Part shown: positions 37,358 to 45,257 of the stretch, in pieces
Position numbering within the stretch: position 1 is the stretch's first letter
How the letters are laid out: each line of letters begins with the position of its first letter
Assembly: GCF_900187945.1 (NCBI RefSeq)
Contig: NZ_FYEH01000003.1
Span: 124,001-188,000 of the forward strand
Reading direction: 5' to 3'
Length of the DNA stretch: 64,000 nt
Origin: Arboricoccus pini
GTDB taxonomy: Bacteria > Pseudomonadota > Alphaproteobacteria > Geminicoccales > Geminicoccaceae
Translations under genes and position numbers: made by a program
Notes under the pieces: model-generated
Seen by the model: the letters and a program-made list of their open reading frames with translations, nothing else
Told to the model about the DNA's origin: nothing
Databases searched by the model: none

Positions 37358-38488
37358 TTAAATGGCCCGAGCTCGATCTCGAAACCAGTCTCGCGCCGGC
37401 ACCTCGATCCAAAGGAAGGTCAGCCTCGAAAGGGCGATAACGATCGCCAGCATCAATGGATAGAAGAGGTCCCCCATCCAACGCTCCGTCCCGAACAGGA
37501 TGTCGCCCGACGGATAGCTCATCAGCGGTACGGGCGAGAGTGGGTCGATGACATAGACCGCAACCCAAATCATCGATTTTTGGACGACGAAGTGCATCAT
37601 GTAGATGGAATAGGACCAAGCCCCCAAGGCGATGATCGGCGAGCTTTTGAGCAGCCAGGAGACGATGCCGGCCTCGGCTGAGAAGACGAGCACGGCAGCG
37701 GCGAAGAGGAACGGGGCTCCGAATGAAGCAAAGCTCGTTCCGTCGCGAGCGACGAAGACCATGATGATCGTCAGCAAAAGGATCTCGATGGCGCTTGAGA
37801 GGACGACATGCGCCCGCATCTCGACCAATGTGTCCCCGAGAAGTTGCTTAAGGTCGAAAATGAACAGCCCAATGACGAAGCCCACCATACATCGTATTGC
37901 GCCATAGTCTCCCGTAGCGTTCATGTAATTCGGCGAGCGAGCCATAAGGAAAACGAGGGCGGCCACCGCTAACGCCGCGAGAGCCGGCTTGGCGAAACGG
38001 CCGGAAAATGCTGCCAGAGCCGCAAAAGCACTACTTACCCAAAACTCCGCGCTGATACTCCAACTGGGTTCGTTCCAGGTCAGGTGGTCGAAGATGCCAA
38101 AGCTCTGCATCATCGCGATATTCACCATCGCTTCCCAGAACGTGCGCCCTTCGCCGAGTAAGGAGGAGCCGATCCCGCCCACATTTCCAATGCCCCATAA
38201 GGCGCAATCGGCGAACACGATCATTGCCAAGGTGGCAAAGTGGAGCGGAGCGATCCTACCGAAGCGTTTGAGCATAAACCTGGCAAAATCGCGTCCATCA
38301 GAAAGTTTGCGGCCATAGGCCGCTGCTATCACGAAGCCGCTAAGCACGAAAAAATAATCGACGAACAAAAAGCTGTTGCGAATGATCGGCCAGCCAAAGA
38401 TGTGGCTGACTGCCGGGAAATGATGGGCTGCAACCAGAATGGCGCAAATGCCCCGCCAGCCATCCAAAGCTACATAGTGCCCGCTCAC
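37358..38488 (-). CDS. acyltransferase 3 family membrane protein (OafA/YrhL-like)
   Basis: The 376-residue protein begins YVALDGWRGICAILVAAHHF, the acyltransferase-3 signature with the catalytic-type histidine pair, and has FFVLSGFVIAAAYGRKL and RFGRIAPLHF. About ten hydrophobic helices follow. Members acylate sugars of surface polysaccharides or lipids, or export acyl acceptors; the target here is unknown. The start is a GTG at 38488 with AGGCG just upstream. No polysaccharide genes surround it. It lies downstream of smr on the same strand. Confidence 0.88.
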   Translation of the reverse strand: MSGHYVALDGWRGICAILVAAHHFPAVSHIFGWPIIRNSFLFVDYFFVLSGFVIAAAYGRKLSDGRDFARFMLKRFGRIAPLHFATLAMIVFADCALWGIGNVGGIGSSLLGEGRTFWEAMVNIAMMQSFGIFDHLTWNEPSWSISAEFWVSSAFAALAAFSGRFAKPALAALAVAALVFLMARSPNYMNATGDYGAIRCMVGFVIGLFIFDLKQLLGDTLVEMRAHVVLSSAIEILLLTIIMVFVARDGTSFASFGAPFLFAAAVLVFSAEAGIVSWLLKSSPIIALGAWSYSIYMMHFVVQKSMIWVAVYVIDPLSPVPLMSYPSGDILFGTERWMGDLFYPLMLAIVIALSRLTFLWIEVPARDWFRDRARAI

Positions 38489-38624
38489 CGCCTGAGTTTC
38501 AGCTCGTGAGACAGACTGTTCGAAACCGATCGCTCTGCTCAGAATACCGATGATGACCTTCCTGCCGTCCTGGCCCTAGTTCTGCGTCACGCCCGTTGGA
38601 TAGGCAGAAGAAAAACTGACGATC

Positions 38625-39233
38625 CTAGGTTGCGTTCCCTTCGCCATCCCGTCGGCGACGTAACATCACGTAGATCGCACCGTCGCCACCATGCCTCAGA
38701 CTGGCAGGGCTCGTCGCCAGGACAAGAGGCGCTATCGGCGGTTCATCGAGCCATCGGGGCGTCAGCGATCGAAGGACGCCCCCCGTCCGCAGGCCGACAC
38801 CGGTAATCACGAGCACGCAGCGCGCACCGAGCGAGCTCTGGCGCTGGATGAACTCAGTCAGAGCGGCATGTGCCCGCGCCTGGGTCATGCCATGCAAATC
38901 CAAACGGGCAGCGATCGGAAACTGGCCACGCTGCAATTTTTGTCGCGTACGTCGATCAAGAGTGATTGGAACGGCCCGCATCCGGGACTTCATCTTTGCC
39001 GGCGGGACTATAACGTGACCATTCGAATCGCTTGACTTGCTCCCTTCCACGCCGGGGGCAGTATTGTCATCCCCGCTGGGGAATGAACGTGAACCCGCGG
39101 TCTTCGATTTCATCTCGATAGGCTCGACATCCGCCATGACCCGATGCCAAAGCTCGATTTCGCTCACACTCACGGCTCGGCTCGAGACGCGGGGCACGGA
39201 TATATCTAACGAAGATGAGCGGCGACGGCTCAA
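38625..39233 (-). CDS. Smr/MutS2 C-terminal domain protein
   Basis: The 202-residue protein ends with an Smr domain: RLDLHGMTQARAHAALTEFI (DxH-type LDLHG motif), CVLVITGVGLRTGGVLRSLTPRWL and the closing GGDGAIYVMLRR. Smr domains are nicking or RNA-cleaving endonucleases. The N-terminal 100 residues are basic and of low complexity apart from ELWHRVMADVEPI, typical of the alphaproteobacterial group. Start TTG at 39233 overlaps the mltA stop (TTGA) and gives the family-like SRRR opening. smr-mltA-timA is a conserved alphaproteobacterial block. Confidence 0.88.
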   Translation of the reverse strand: MSRRRSSSLDISVPRVSSRAVSVSEIELWHRVMADVEPIEMKSKTAGSRSFPSGDDNTAPGVEGSKSSDSNGHVIVPPAKMKSRMRAVPITLDRRTRQKLQRGQFPIAARLDLHGMTQARAHAALTEFIQRQSSLGARCVLVITGVGLRTGGVLRSLTPRWLDEPPIAPLVLATSPASLRHGGDGAIYVMLRRRRDGEGNAT

Positions 39234-40447
39234 GAGGCCGACGACGCGGTAAGGTCGCCTCCCGATATTGGCGCGGGCAATCCTTTCGGCAGCAACAAAT
39301 ACCATTGCCCGGCCTCCTTCATCTGGCCAGCAATGTAGGCAGCGGCGGCACCGGAGCCCCAAAAGACGTCGCCGCGTACAGCGCCATGAATGGCGCCTCC
39401 GGTGTCCTGCGCAATCATCAATCGCTGCAACGGCCGTCGTCCTTCCGGGAAGGGGGCCATTGTGTCGATCCAGACCGGCATGCCATACGGTACCTCTTCG
39501 CGATCGACCGCCAACGAACGACCCGGCGTCAGGGGAACGCCCTGTGCGCCGAGTGGGCCCAGAGTGTCGTCAACCCGACCGAGTTCGCGGAAAAACACAT
39601 ACGACGGGTTCTTCGCCATCAAGGCATCCGCTTGATCCGGATGCTGATGCAACCAGTCGCGAATGCTCTGCATGGAGACCTGCTCACTTGTCAGCGCCCC
39701 CATCGCCACGAGATCTCTGCCGATGGCGCGATAAGGTCTGCCGTTTTGCGCCGCATAGCCCACACGGATCCTCGTTTCATCGGGCAGTCTGATCTGGCCA
39801 GATCCTTGAATCGCCATGAAGAAGGCATCTGTCGGATCATCAACCCAGACCAATTCCCGTGCCCGGCCCTGAAGCGATCCTTTAATGATCGCGGCGCGGT
39901 CGTCGTAAGGCACGAGCCGGCTGTCCTGGACCCGTCCCCAAAGCTGTCGTCCTCGCAGATCGTCGCTGAAATCGCCAAGCGAAACACTAATCAGGTCACT
40001 CGGCTTCTCATAAAGGGGAGTAGCGTAGCGCTGATCGGGCTGGCGGGCACCATTGAGAAGAGGTTCATAATAACCGGTAAACAGGCCCTCGGCCTGGGCA
40101 GGCTTCACTTTATACGCATCGAAACCAGTCTCGAAAAATCGCTTGGGATTCTCACTAGCGGCGGTTGTCAGCGACGCGGCGCAAACCTTGTTCCAAGCGC
40201 CTGACAGGGAACCGGATTCATGGGGCGCCGCCGTCCCCTGCCCGCCCAAGCGCTTCATCATGACGCCGCACGAACGCTGGAACGCGCCCAACGCATCGCC
40301 TTGACGATCGGCATCCCAGCCGGGCAGCGACGTTACATTTACGGACTCATAGCTCACTACCGGCGGTGAGCTTTCGTCGCGGCCGCAACTGGCGGCGAGT
40401 AACAACAGTAGGATCAGGGACGCTCGAAGGGTTCGCCAACTCGTCAT
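39230..40447 (-). CDS. mltA: membrane-bound lytic murein transglycosylase A
   Basis: MltA cleaves glycan strands with 1,6-anhydro end formation at the outer membrane. The 405-residue protein has a lipoprotein signal with LAASC (Cys21), the MltA domain with GLFTGYYEPLLNG and LVWVDDPTDAFFMAIQGSG, and the C-terminal 3D domain with AQDTGGAIHGAVRGDVFWG where the catalytic Asp lies. It follows the Tim44-like gene by 12 bp and overlaps smr. Confidence 0.95.
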   Translation of the reverse strand: MTSWRTLRASLILLLLLAASCGRDESSPPVVSYESVNVTSLPGWDADRQGDALGAFQRSCGVMMKRLGGQGTAAPHESGSLSGAWNKVCAASLTTAASENPKRFFETGFDAYKVKPAQAEGLFTGYYEPLLNGARQPDQRYATPLYEKPSDLISVSLGDFSDDLRGRQLWGRVQDSRLVPYDDRAAIIKGSLQGRARELVWVDDPTDAFFMAIQGSGQIRLPDETRIRVGYAAQNGRPYRAIGRDLVAMGALTSEQVSMQSIRDWLHQHPDQADALMAKNPSYVFFRELGRVDDTLGPLGAQGVPLTPGRSLAVDREEVPYGMPVWIDTMAPFPEGRRPLQRLMIAQDTGGAIHGAVRGDVFWGSGAAAAYIAGQMKEAGQWYLLLPKGLPAPISGGDLTASSAS

Positions 40448-40459
40448 TGATGCGAATCT

Positions 40460-41092
40460 TCAAACGTGGGGCGAGCGAGTCTCGGCTAGCCGCCAATTTG
40501 GATCCGTCGAACGCGTGTCGCGCACGAAGGTCCAAACATCGATGACTGGCTCGTCAGCCGGCGGATGGACCTGATCGGTAGCGCCGGGGTCCGTCTGACG
40601 GCTGGTGAACTGCACGGTGACCCGTGCGAGCGACCCATCCAGCCGCATACCGACAATCTTGGCATCGTCGATCGACAACAAGGTCGCGCCGTGCGTTTCA
40701 CCGACAGCCTCGCGGGCATCGATCGCCTGAGCAAAACTCTCAAGGACGTCACGCTCCACGAGGCCCTCAAGCGAAGCGCGATCTCCTCTGCCAAACGCAT
40801 CCAGGATCAATCCGAAGGCCGCCCGTGCGCCATCCAGAAAGGCCGCGGGGTCGAATTGGGGGTCTGCCGCACGGAGCTCTTGAAGCCCCGGCAATCCGGA
40901 TGCCCCAGTCTCATCGACTGGGTCAACCGTTGGCGCCACAGGCGATGTGCTCTTGCTCGAACCCAAGGCAGGGGGCATACGACGACGCTCATTGCCGGTC
41001 TTGCGACCAAGGACGCTCCGCAGCTTGAAGGCAATGAACGCCGCAAGCATGGCGAAGAGAATGATATCGATATATGCAAAGCTATTAGACAT
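40460..41092 (-). CDS. Tim44/TimA family putative membrane-translocation adaptor
   Basis: The protein of about 210 residues has an N-terminal transmembrane segment (about residues 5-25, IDIILFAMLAAFIAF), a variable linker, and a C-terminal Tim44-like domain with DPAAFLDGARAAFGLILDAFGRGDRASLEGLV and VYVQFTS-like VTVQFTSRQ. Alphaproteobacterial TimA proteins resemble the mitochondrial Tim44 import component; their bacterial role is not settled. GGAG lies five bases before the ATG at 41092. It heads the timA-mltA-smr run and is divergent from a phosphatase gene. Confidence 0.88.
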   Translation of the reverse strand: MSNSFAYIDIILFAMLAAFIAFKLRSVLGRKTGNERRRMPPALGSSKSTSPVAPTVDPVDETGASGLPGLQELRAADPQFDPAAFLDGARAAFGLILDAFGRGDRASLEGLVERDVLESFAQAIDAREAVGETHGATLLSIDDAKIVGMRLDGSLARVTVQFTSRQTDPGATDQVHPPADEPVIDVWTFVRDTRSTDPNWRLAETRSPHV

Positions 41093-41285
41093 CATTCTCC
41101 ACCACTGGATCGAGCGTCAAAGCCGCCATACAGCCCGTCCCGGCGGGAAGGCCTCGCTTAAAGTCCGGTGCCAACGTGGACATTGCGCATCCCAGCCGGC
41201 CCGGCGGCCATGCCTTGCGGCTCGCATATAAGCAACCGCAGAGGATAATAAAAGCCGCGCGCCACCGTTCCCTCGGAGCCAATTC

Positions 41286-41831
41286 ATGCTTCTCATCCGT
41301 CATGCACAGTCGACTTGGAATCTGGTATTCGGTGCCAGCCGGATCGACGCAGCCCTGACCGACCCAGACCTGACGGAATCGGGTGGCATGGCTTGCACCG
41401 CCGCGGCAATGGACTTGAAGGACAAGGGATTGCGCAGGATCGTCTCCAGCCCCTACCAGCGCACCCTCAAGACGGCCTCGCATCTCGCCCAGATTCTCCA
41501 CCTGCCCATCGAGGTCGACGTCTCGGTACGGGAGAGATGTGCCTTTTCCTGCGACCAAGGGACACCGAGATCGGTTCTTCAATCCTTGTGGCCGCAACTT
41601 GAGTTCGGCGAATTGGAAGAGCGGTGGTGGGGACGAACCATCGAAAGCAATCCGAGCCTCAAACGTCGCGCCCAAGCGTTTCTCGATAGAGCCGCGCGAT
41701 GGGACGACCACGATCATGTTCTGGTCGTTACCCATTGGGGCTTCATCCGTTGCGTCACAGGGCTCGAAGTGGGAAACCTCGCCACAGCAAGCGTCGATCC
41801 GACCGTCTCAACCGTCGCCGCTCCCAACTGA
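41286..41831 (+). CDS. histidine phosphatase family protein
   Basis: The 181-residue protein has the phosphoglycerate-mutase fold: nucleophile motif LLIRHAQSTWN, SSPYQRTLKTA with the second arginine, the acid E in VSVRERC and the second histidine in VVTHWGF. It is shorter than typical mutases and the substrate is unknown. In many relatives fxsA occupies the place between timA and secB; here this gene does, 21 bp before secB. Confidence 0.88.
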   Translation: MLLIRHAQSTWNLVFGASRIDAALTDPDLTESGGMACTAAAMDLKDKGLRRIVSSPYQRTLKTASHLAQILHLPIEVDVSVRERCAFSCDQGTPRSVLQSLWPQLEFGELEERWWGRTIESNPSLKRRAQAFLDRAARWDDHDHVLVVTHWGFIRCVTGLEVGNLATASVDPTVSTVAAPN

Positions 41832-41852
41832 CGCTATCTTAAAGGTATCCCG

Positions 41853-42353
41853 ATGAGCGAAATGCCGCAGCAAGGCGCCGCCGCCGATCAGCAGAACGCC
41901 CCACGTCTTGCCGTCCTCACGCAATATATCAAGGATTTGTCGTTCGAGAACCCGCGCGCGCCACAGACGCTGGTTCAGGGCCAATCGCGTCCCGAAATCC
42001 AGATCGCCGTCGACGTGAACGTGAAGCAGATCGGCCAGGAACAATACGAGGTCGTGCTCGATCTCAAGCTCAACGCAAAGTCCGGTGACACAACCGTCTT
42101 CGTCATGGAATTGAGCTATGGCTCGCTCTTCAACATCGCCAACATTCCCGACGAAACGATGCAGGCTATTTTGTTAATCGAGTGCCCGCGGCTCATTTTC
42201 CCCTTTGCGCGACGCATCGTAGCCGACGTCACCCGCGATGGCGGCTTGCCGCCCTTGATGCTCGAGCCGATCGATTTCGTGGCTTTGTACCGCAACAGGC
42301 TGGAGCAGATGCAGGGCCAGACCGCCGGCGAACCGCCGGTTGGCCACGCCTGA
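41853..42353 (+). CDS. secB: protein-export chaperone SecB
   Basis: SecB keeps preproteins unfolded and hands them to SecA. The 166-residue protein has LAVLTQYIKDLSFENPRAP, VDVNVKQIGQEQYEVVLDLKL and the acidic SecA-binding patch, then LLIECPRLIFPFARRIVADVTRDGGLPPLMLEPIDF. Length and motifs are normal. It converges on the LOG-family gene with only two bases between stop codons. Confidence 0.97.
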   Translation: MSEMPQQGAAADQQNAPRLAVLTQYIKDLSFENPRAPQTLVQGQSRPEIQIAVDVNVKQIGQEQYEVVLDLKLNAKSGDTTVFVMELSYGSLFNIANIPDETMQAILLIECPRLIFPFARRIVADVTRDGGLPPLMLEPIDFVALYRNRLEQMQGQTAGEPPVGHA

Positions 42354-42360
42354 ATTCAGG
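42349..42360. repeat. 12-bp palindrome containing both convergent stop codons
   Basis: CCTGAATTCAGG is a perfect palindrome. It holds the secB TGA (42351-42353) and, on the other strand, the TGA of the LOG gene (42358-42356). It is too short and lacks a T run to be a normal terminator. Confidence 0.8.
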
Positions 42361-42973
42361 GCGCAGGCGCGGCCGGTTGGCCGGACGCGCCTTGTCGCAA
42401 GAGTGCGACGCAGGATTCGACATCGGAGGCGACCTGCCACAGTGATACGGCGTCCGGCGCAGCGAAATTCCGCCCGATCAGATCGTCAAAAGTTTGCAGC
42501 AGGCTCTGCCATATTCCGAGCGTATCCAAGATCATGATCGCACCTTCATGATAGCCCAACTGTTTGAGGGTGATGACCTCAAGCAGTTCATCCAATGTAC
42601 CAAAGCCGCCAGCGATCGTTACAAAGGCATCCGCAGCCGCAATCATCTTCTGCTTGCGCTCGAACATCGTGTCGGTGACGATCAGGCTGTCGATCTCAGG
42701 TTTGCCGACTTCACGCTCGAGGAGGCGGCGAGGAATAATGCCGGTAACATGGCCACCCGCCCGGAGCGCGGCCTCAGCCACAACGCCCATCAAGCCAACG
42801 TTTCCGCCGCCGTAGACGAGCCCCCAGCCATGAGTGGCGATGGCGCGCCCTAGCTCGCGCGCCACATTTTCATAGGCAGGATCATTGCCGAACCGGGAGC
42901 CACAAAAGACGCCAACGCTGAACCGGTGCTCAGATGCAGCCCGATTGGCCAGGGCTCCAGCCTCCAGCGTCAC
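42356..42973 (-). CDS. LOG family protein (TIGR00730-type Rossmann fold)
   Basis: The 205-residue protein has VGVFCGSRFGNDPAY, GLVYGGGNVGLMGVVAEAAL, FERKQKMIAAADAFVTIAGGFGTLDE. LOG enzymes act as cytokinin-activating phosphoribohydrolases or nucleotide 5'-monophosphate nucleosidases. The usual PGGxGTxxE motif reads AGGFGTLDE here, a Pro to Ala change, with the catalytic Arg and Glu kept. It overlaps ilvE by 4 bp (ATGA) and so is probably translated with it. The physiological substrate is unknown. Confidence 0.88.
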   Translation of the reverse strand: MTLEAGALANRAASEHRFSVGVFCGSRFGNDPAYENVARELGRAIATHGWGLVYGGGNVGLMGVVAEAALRAGGHVTGIIPRRLLEREVGKPEIDSLIVTDTMFERKQKMIAAADAFVTIAGGFGTLDELLEVITLKQLGYHEGAIMILDTLGIWQSLLQTFDDLIGRNFAAPDAVSLWQVASDVESCVALLRQGASGQPAAPAP

Positions 42974-43854
42974 TCTGCGGCCTGAACATCGGCATGAGTC
43001 CGCCGAGTTTCGGCCTGGTAGGCGTCCATCAAAAGACGCGTAATCGGACCGATGGGAAATGAAAGCTCATCGATCGCCCGAACCGGCGTCACTTCGGCCG
43101 CCGTGCCAGTGACGAAAATTTCCTGAGCGTCGCGCAATTCGTCCGGCTTGATGTGGCGCTCGACCACGTCAATGCCGTTACCCCGCGCCAGCTCGATGAC
43201 GGTCTGACGCGTGATGCCATTCAAAAAACAGTCCGGGATCGGCGTATGCAGCTTGCCGTTCATTCCGAGAAACAGGTTGGCCCCGGTTGTTTCCGCTACA
43301 TAGCCGCGATAGTCGAGCATCAAGGCGTCGCCAAAGCCCTTGGCTTCGGCGGCATGCTTGCTGATCGTGCAGATCATATAGAGACCCGCGGCTTTGGCAT
43401 GCACGGGCGCTGTCGTCGGCGCTGGCCGATCGAAGGCTGCACGAGTGAGTTTCAGGTCGCTGTAATAGGCCCCCCACTCCCAACTGGCGATGGCGAGATT
43501 GATGCGTGCCTTGTCGGCCGACACGCCCATCTGCTCCGAACCCCGCCAAGCAATCGGCCGCACGTAGCAGTCAGGCACGCCATTCCGGGCCACCACGTCG
43601 CGCGTCGCAGTGTTGATCTCATCGAGCGTATAGGGAATTTCGAAGCCGAGAATCCTGCCGCTGTTGATCAGACGTTGGCTGTGTTCTGTAAGCTTGAAGA
43701 TTTGCCCGCCATAGCAGCGCTCGCCCTCGAACACCGCCGAAGCATAATGCAGACCGTGCGAGAGCACGTGAAGCTTTGCGTCACGCCAGGGAATCAAGTC
43801 GCCGTTAAGCCAAATCCAACCGTCGCGATCATCATAGGGAACAAGCTGCGCCAT
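42970..43854 (-). CDS. ilvE: branched-chain amino acid aminotransferase
   Basis: IlvE transfers amino groups in the last step of Val, Leu and Ile synthesis. The protein of about 294 residues is of fold-type IV: HVLSHGLHYASAVFEGER, RPIAWRGSEQMGV, the PLP lysine near residue 154 in HAKAAGLY, YVAETTGANLF and GITRQTVIELA. The ATG at 43854 is preceded by AAGAGG at some distance; a TTG two codons earlier is also possible. It is divergent from a MarR gene, with a dyad over the putative promoter. Confidence 0.93.
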   Translation of the reverse strand: MAQLVPYDDRDGWIWLNGDLIPWRDAKLHVLSHGLHYASAVFEGERCYGGQIFKLTEHSQRLINSGRILGFEIPYTLDEINTATRDVVARNGVPDCYVRPIAWRGSEQMGVSADKARINLAIASWEWGAYYSDLKLTRAAFDRPAPTTAPVHAKAAGLYMICTISKHAAEAKGFGDALMLDYRGYVAETTGANLFLGMNGKLHTPIPDCFLNGITRQTVIELARGNGIDVVERHIKPDELRDAQEIFVTGTAAEVTPVRAIDELSFPIGPITRLLMDAYQAETRRTHADVQAAE

Positions 43855-43903
43855 GGCCAACCGGCCTCTTAAGACATTAAGTTGGTGTGAAAAAGACCAT
43901 TGC

Positions 43904-43934
43904 GAGGGGTATCATTGCCCCTCATAAGTGTCAA
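43904..43934 (-). promoter_or_regulatory. putative ilvE promoter with overlapping operator-like dyad
   Basis: On the minus strand TTGACA (43934-43929) is a perfect -35 match, but the -10 region at 17-bp spacing (TACCCC, 43911-43906) is poor. GAGGGG (43904-43909) and CCCCTC (43918-43923) form an inverted repeat with an 8-bp gap that covers the -10 and spacer. A repressor here, such as the divergent MarR protein, is plausible but unproved. Confidence 0.45.
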
Positions 43935-43981
43935 CGTAACTAGGAAAAGCGACGCACGATAGGTGGCGCCATCATGGGCCG

Positions 43982-44470
43982 ATGACGATCGCGATGCATG
44001 CTCTTAACCCCTTGTTTTTGCGCGACGAAGAGATCGAGCGGCATCTCGAGTTGCTGTTGCTGGTCGAGCGCGAAATCTTGGAGCTTGGACGTGAAGCATG
44101 TGCCAAGCTCGGACTCTCTGAGTCCAGTTTTCGTGCCCTTTATTTGATCCAGCGCCATCCCCAGACGACGATGGCCGAACTCGGGACCGTGCTCTGCATC
44201 AAGAAGCAATCGCTCTCTCGACATCTCCAAGAATTGTGCGAAGCGGGTTATCTCGTGCAGGAAGCAGGCAGTGTCGATCGTCGAAAACGCTATCTTCAGG
44301 TAACAAAAGAGGGAGCCGACGCGCTGTCGCAGGTGGCCGATATTCATAAGCGAGCCTTAAAGCGGGCGTTCATGGCAGCAGGCCCCGATGCCGTGGCCGG
44401 CTTCGATCGCGTATTGAACGCCTTGATTAGCCAGCAGACCCGACGTTTCGTCGGCAACAGGGCCGCCTGA
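43982..44470 (+). CDS. MarR family transcriptional regulator (PetP-like)
   Basis: The 162-residue protein starts near NPLFLRDEEIERHLELL and has a winged-helix core: SSFRALYLIQRHPQTTMAEL, then LCIKKQSLSRHLQELCEAGYLVQE and the wing SVDRRKRYLQVTKEG. Its place 13 bp before an OmpR-type regulator gene recalls petP-petR of Rhodobacter, where both are needed for growth; this link is by gene order and recognition only. The start could also be ATG 43994. It is divergent from ilvE. Confidence 0.85.
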   Translation: MTIAMHALNPLFLRDEEIERHLELLLLVEREILELGREACAKLGLSESSFRALYLIQRHPQTTMAELGTVLCIKKQSLSRHLQELCEAGYLVQEAGSVDRRKRYLQVTKEGADALSQVADIHKRALKRAFMAAGPDAVAGFDRVLNALISQQTRRFVGNRAA

Positions 44471-44483
44471 GGAAACATCGATC

Positions 44484-45170
44484 ATGGTTGCGACGCCGCA
44501 TATTCTCGTCGTCGACGACGATCCTCGTCTACTTGATCTGCTCCACCGTTATCTGCGCCAGAACAATTATCTGGTGACGACCGCGATAGACGCACGTCAG
44601 GCCCGGCTTCACATGCAGCACATGGCCTTCGACCTTATGGTGCTGGATGTCATGTTACCCGACCAGAACGGCATGCAGCTGACGAAGGAGCTACGCCGAA
44701 CAGACGACATCCCCATATTGCTGCTCACGGCCCGCGGCGAGGCCGAGGACCGGATTGCCGGCCTCGAAGTGGGCGCCGACGACTATCTGGTCAAACCCTT
44801 CGAGCCGCGCGAGCTTCTTTTGCGCATTGCCATGATCTTGCGGCGGCGCCAACCGACCCCCGAGACGAGTTACGTCACGTTCGGTCCATTTTCTTTTAAC
44901 CTCGCGACGCAGGAACTCACGAGCAATGGCGAGGCCATCTATCTTACCAGCGGCGAGGCGTCGCTGCTCAAACTGCTGGCAACCGAACCCGGCAAGTCGA
45001 TCAGCCGCGCTGAACTCAGTGCCCGGAGCAATTTCGCTGGCTCCGACCGTGCCATCGATGTTCAGATCGTTAGACTGCGCCGCAAACTTGAGGAAGATCC
45101 GCGTCAACCGCGCTACCTTCTGACAATGCGAGGTGAAGGTTATGTGTTGCGTGCAGCCAATGCGCCCTGA
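44484..45170 (+). CDS. OmpR-family response regulator (PetR-like)
   Basis: The 228-residue protein has a receiver domain with the acidic pair DDD at 11-13, phospho-acceptor Asp55 in LMVLDVMLPDQNG, Thr in LLLTARGE and Lys near 105 in YLVKPFEP, then a winged-helix output domain (about 130-225) with AIDVQIVRLRRKLEEDP and YLLTMRGEGYVL. It lies between the MarR gene and the histidine kinase gene and should be the kinase partner. The regulon cannot be inferred. Confidence 0.93.
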   Translation: MVATPHILVVDDDPRLLDLLHRYLRQNNYLVTTAIDARQARLHMQHMAFDLMVLDVMLPDQNGMQLTKELRRTDDIPILLLTARGEAEDRIAGLEVGADDYLVKPFEPRELLLRIAMILRRRQPTPETSYVTFGPFSFNLATQELTSNGEAIYLTSGEASLLKLLATEPGKSISRAELSARSNFAGSDRAIDVQIVRLRRKLEEDPRQPRYLLTMRGEGYVLRAANAP

Positions 45171-45257
45171 ACGACGCGTCCACGATGGACGACATACCCG
45201 GCCGCGCCTCTAATTCCGCTACGGGCGCGCAACGCTCGCTCACTCCGGGAACGCCGC

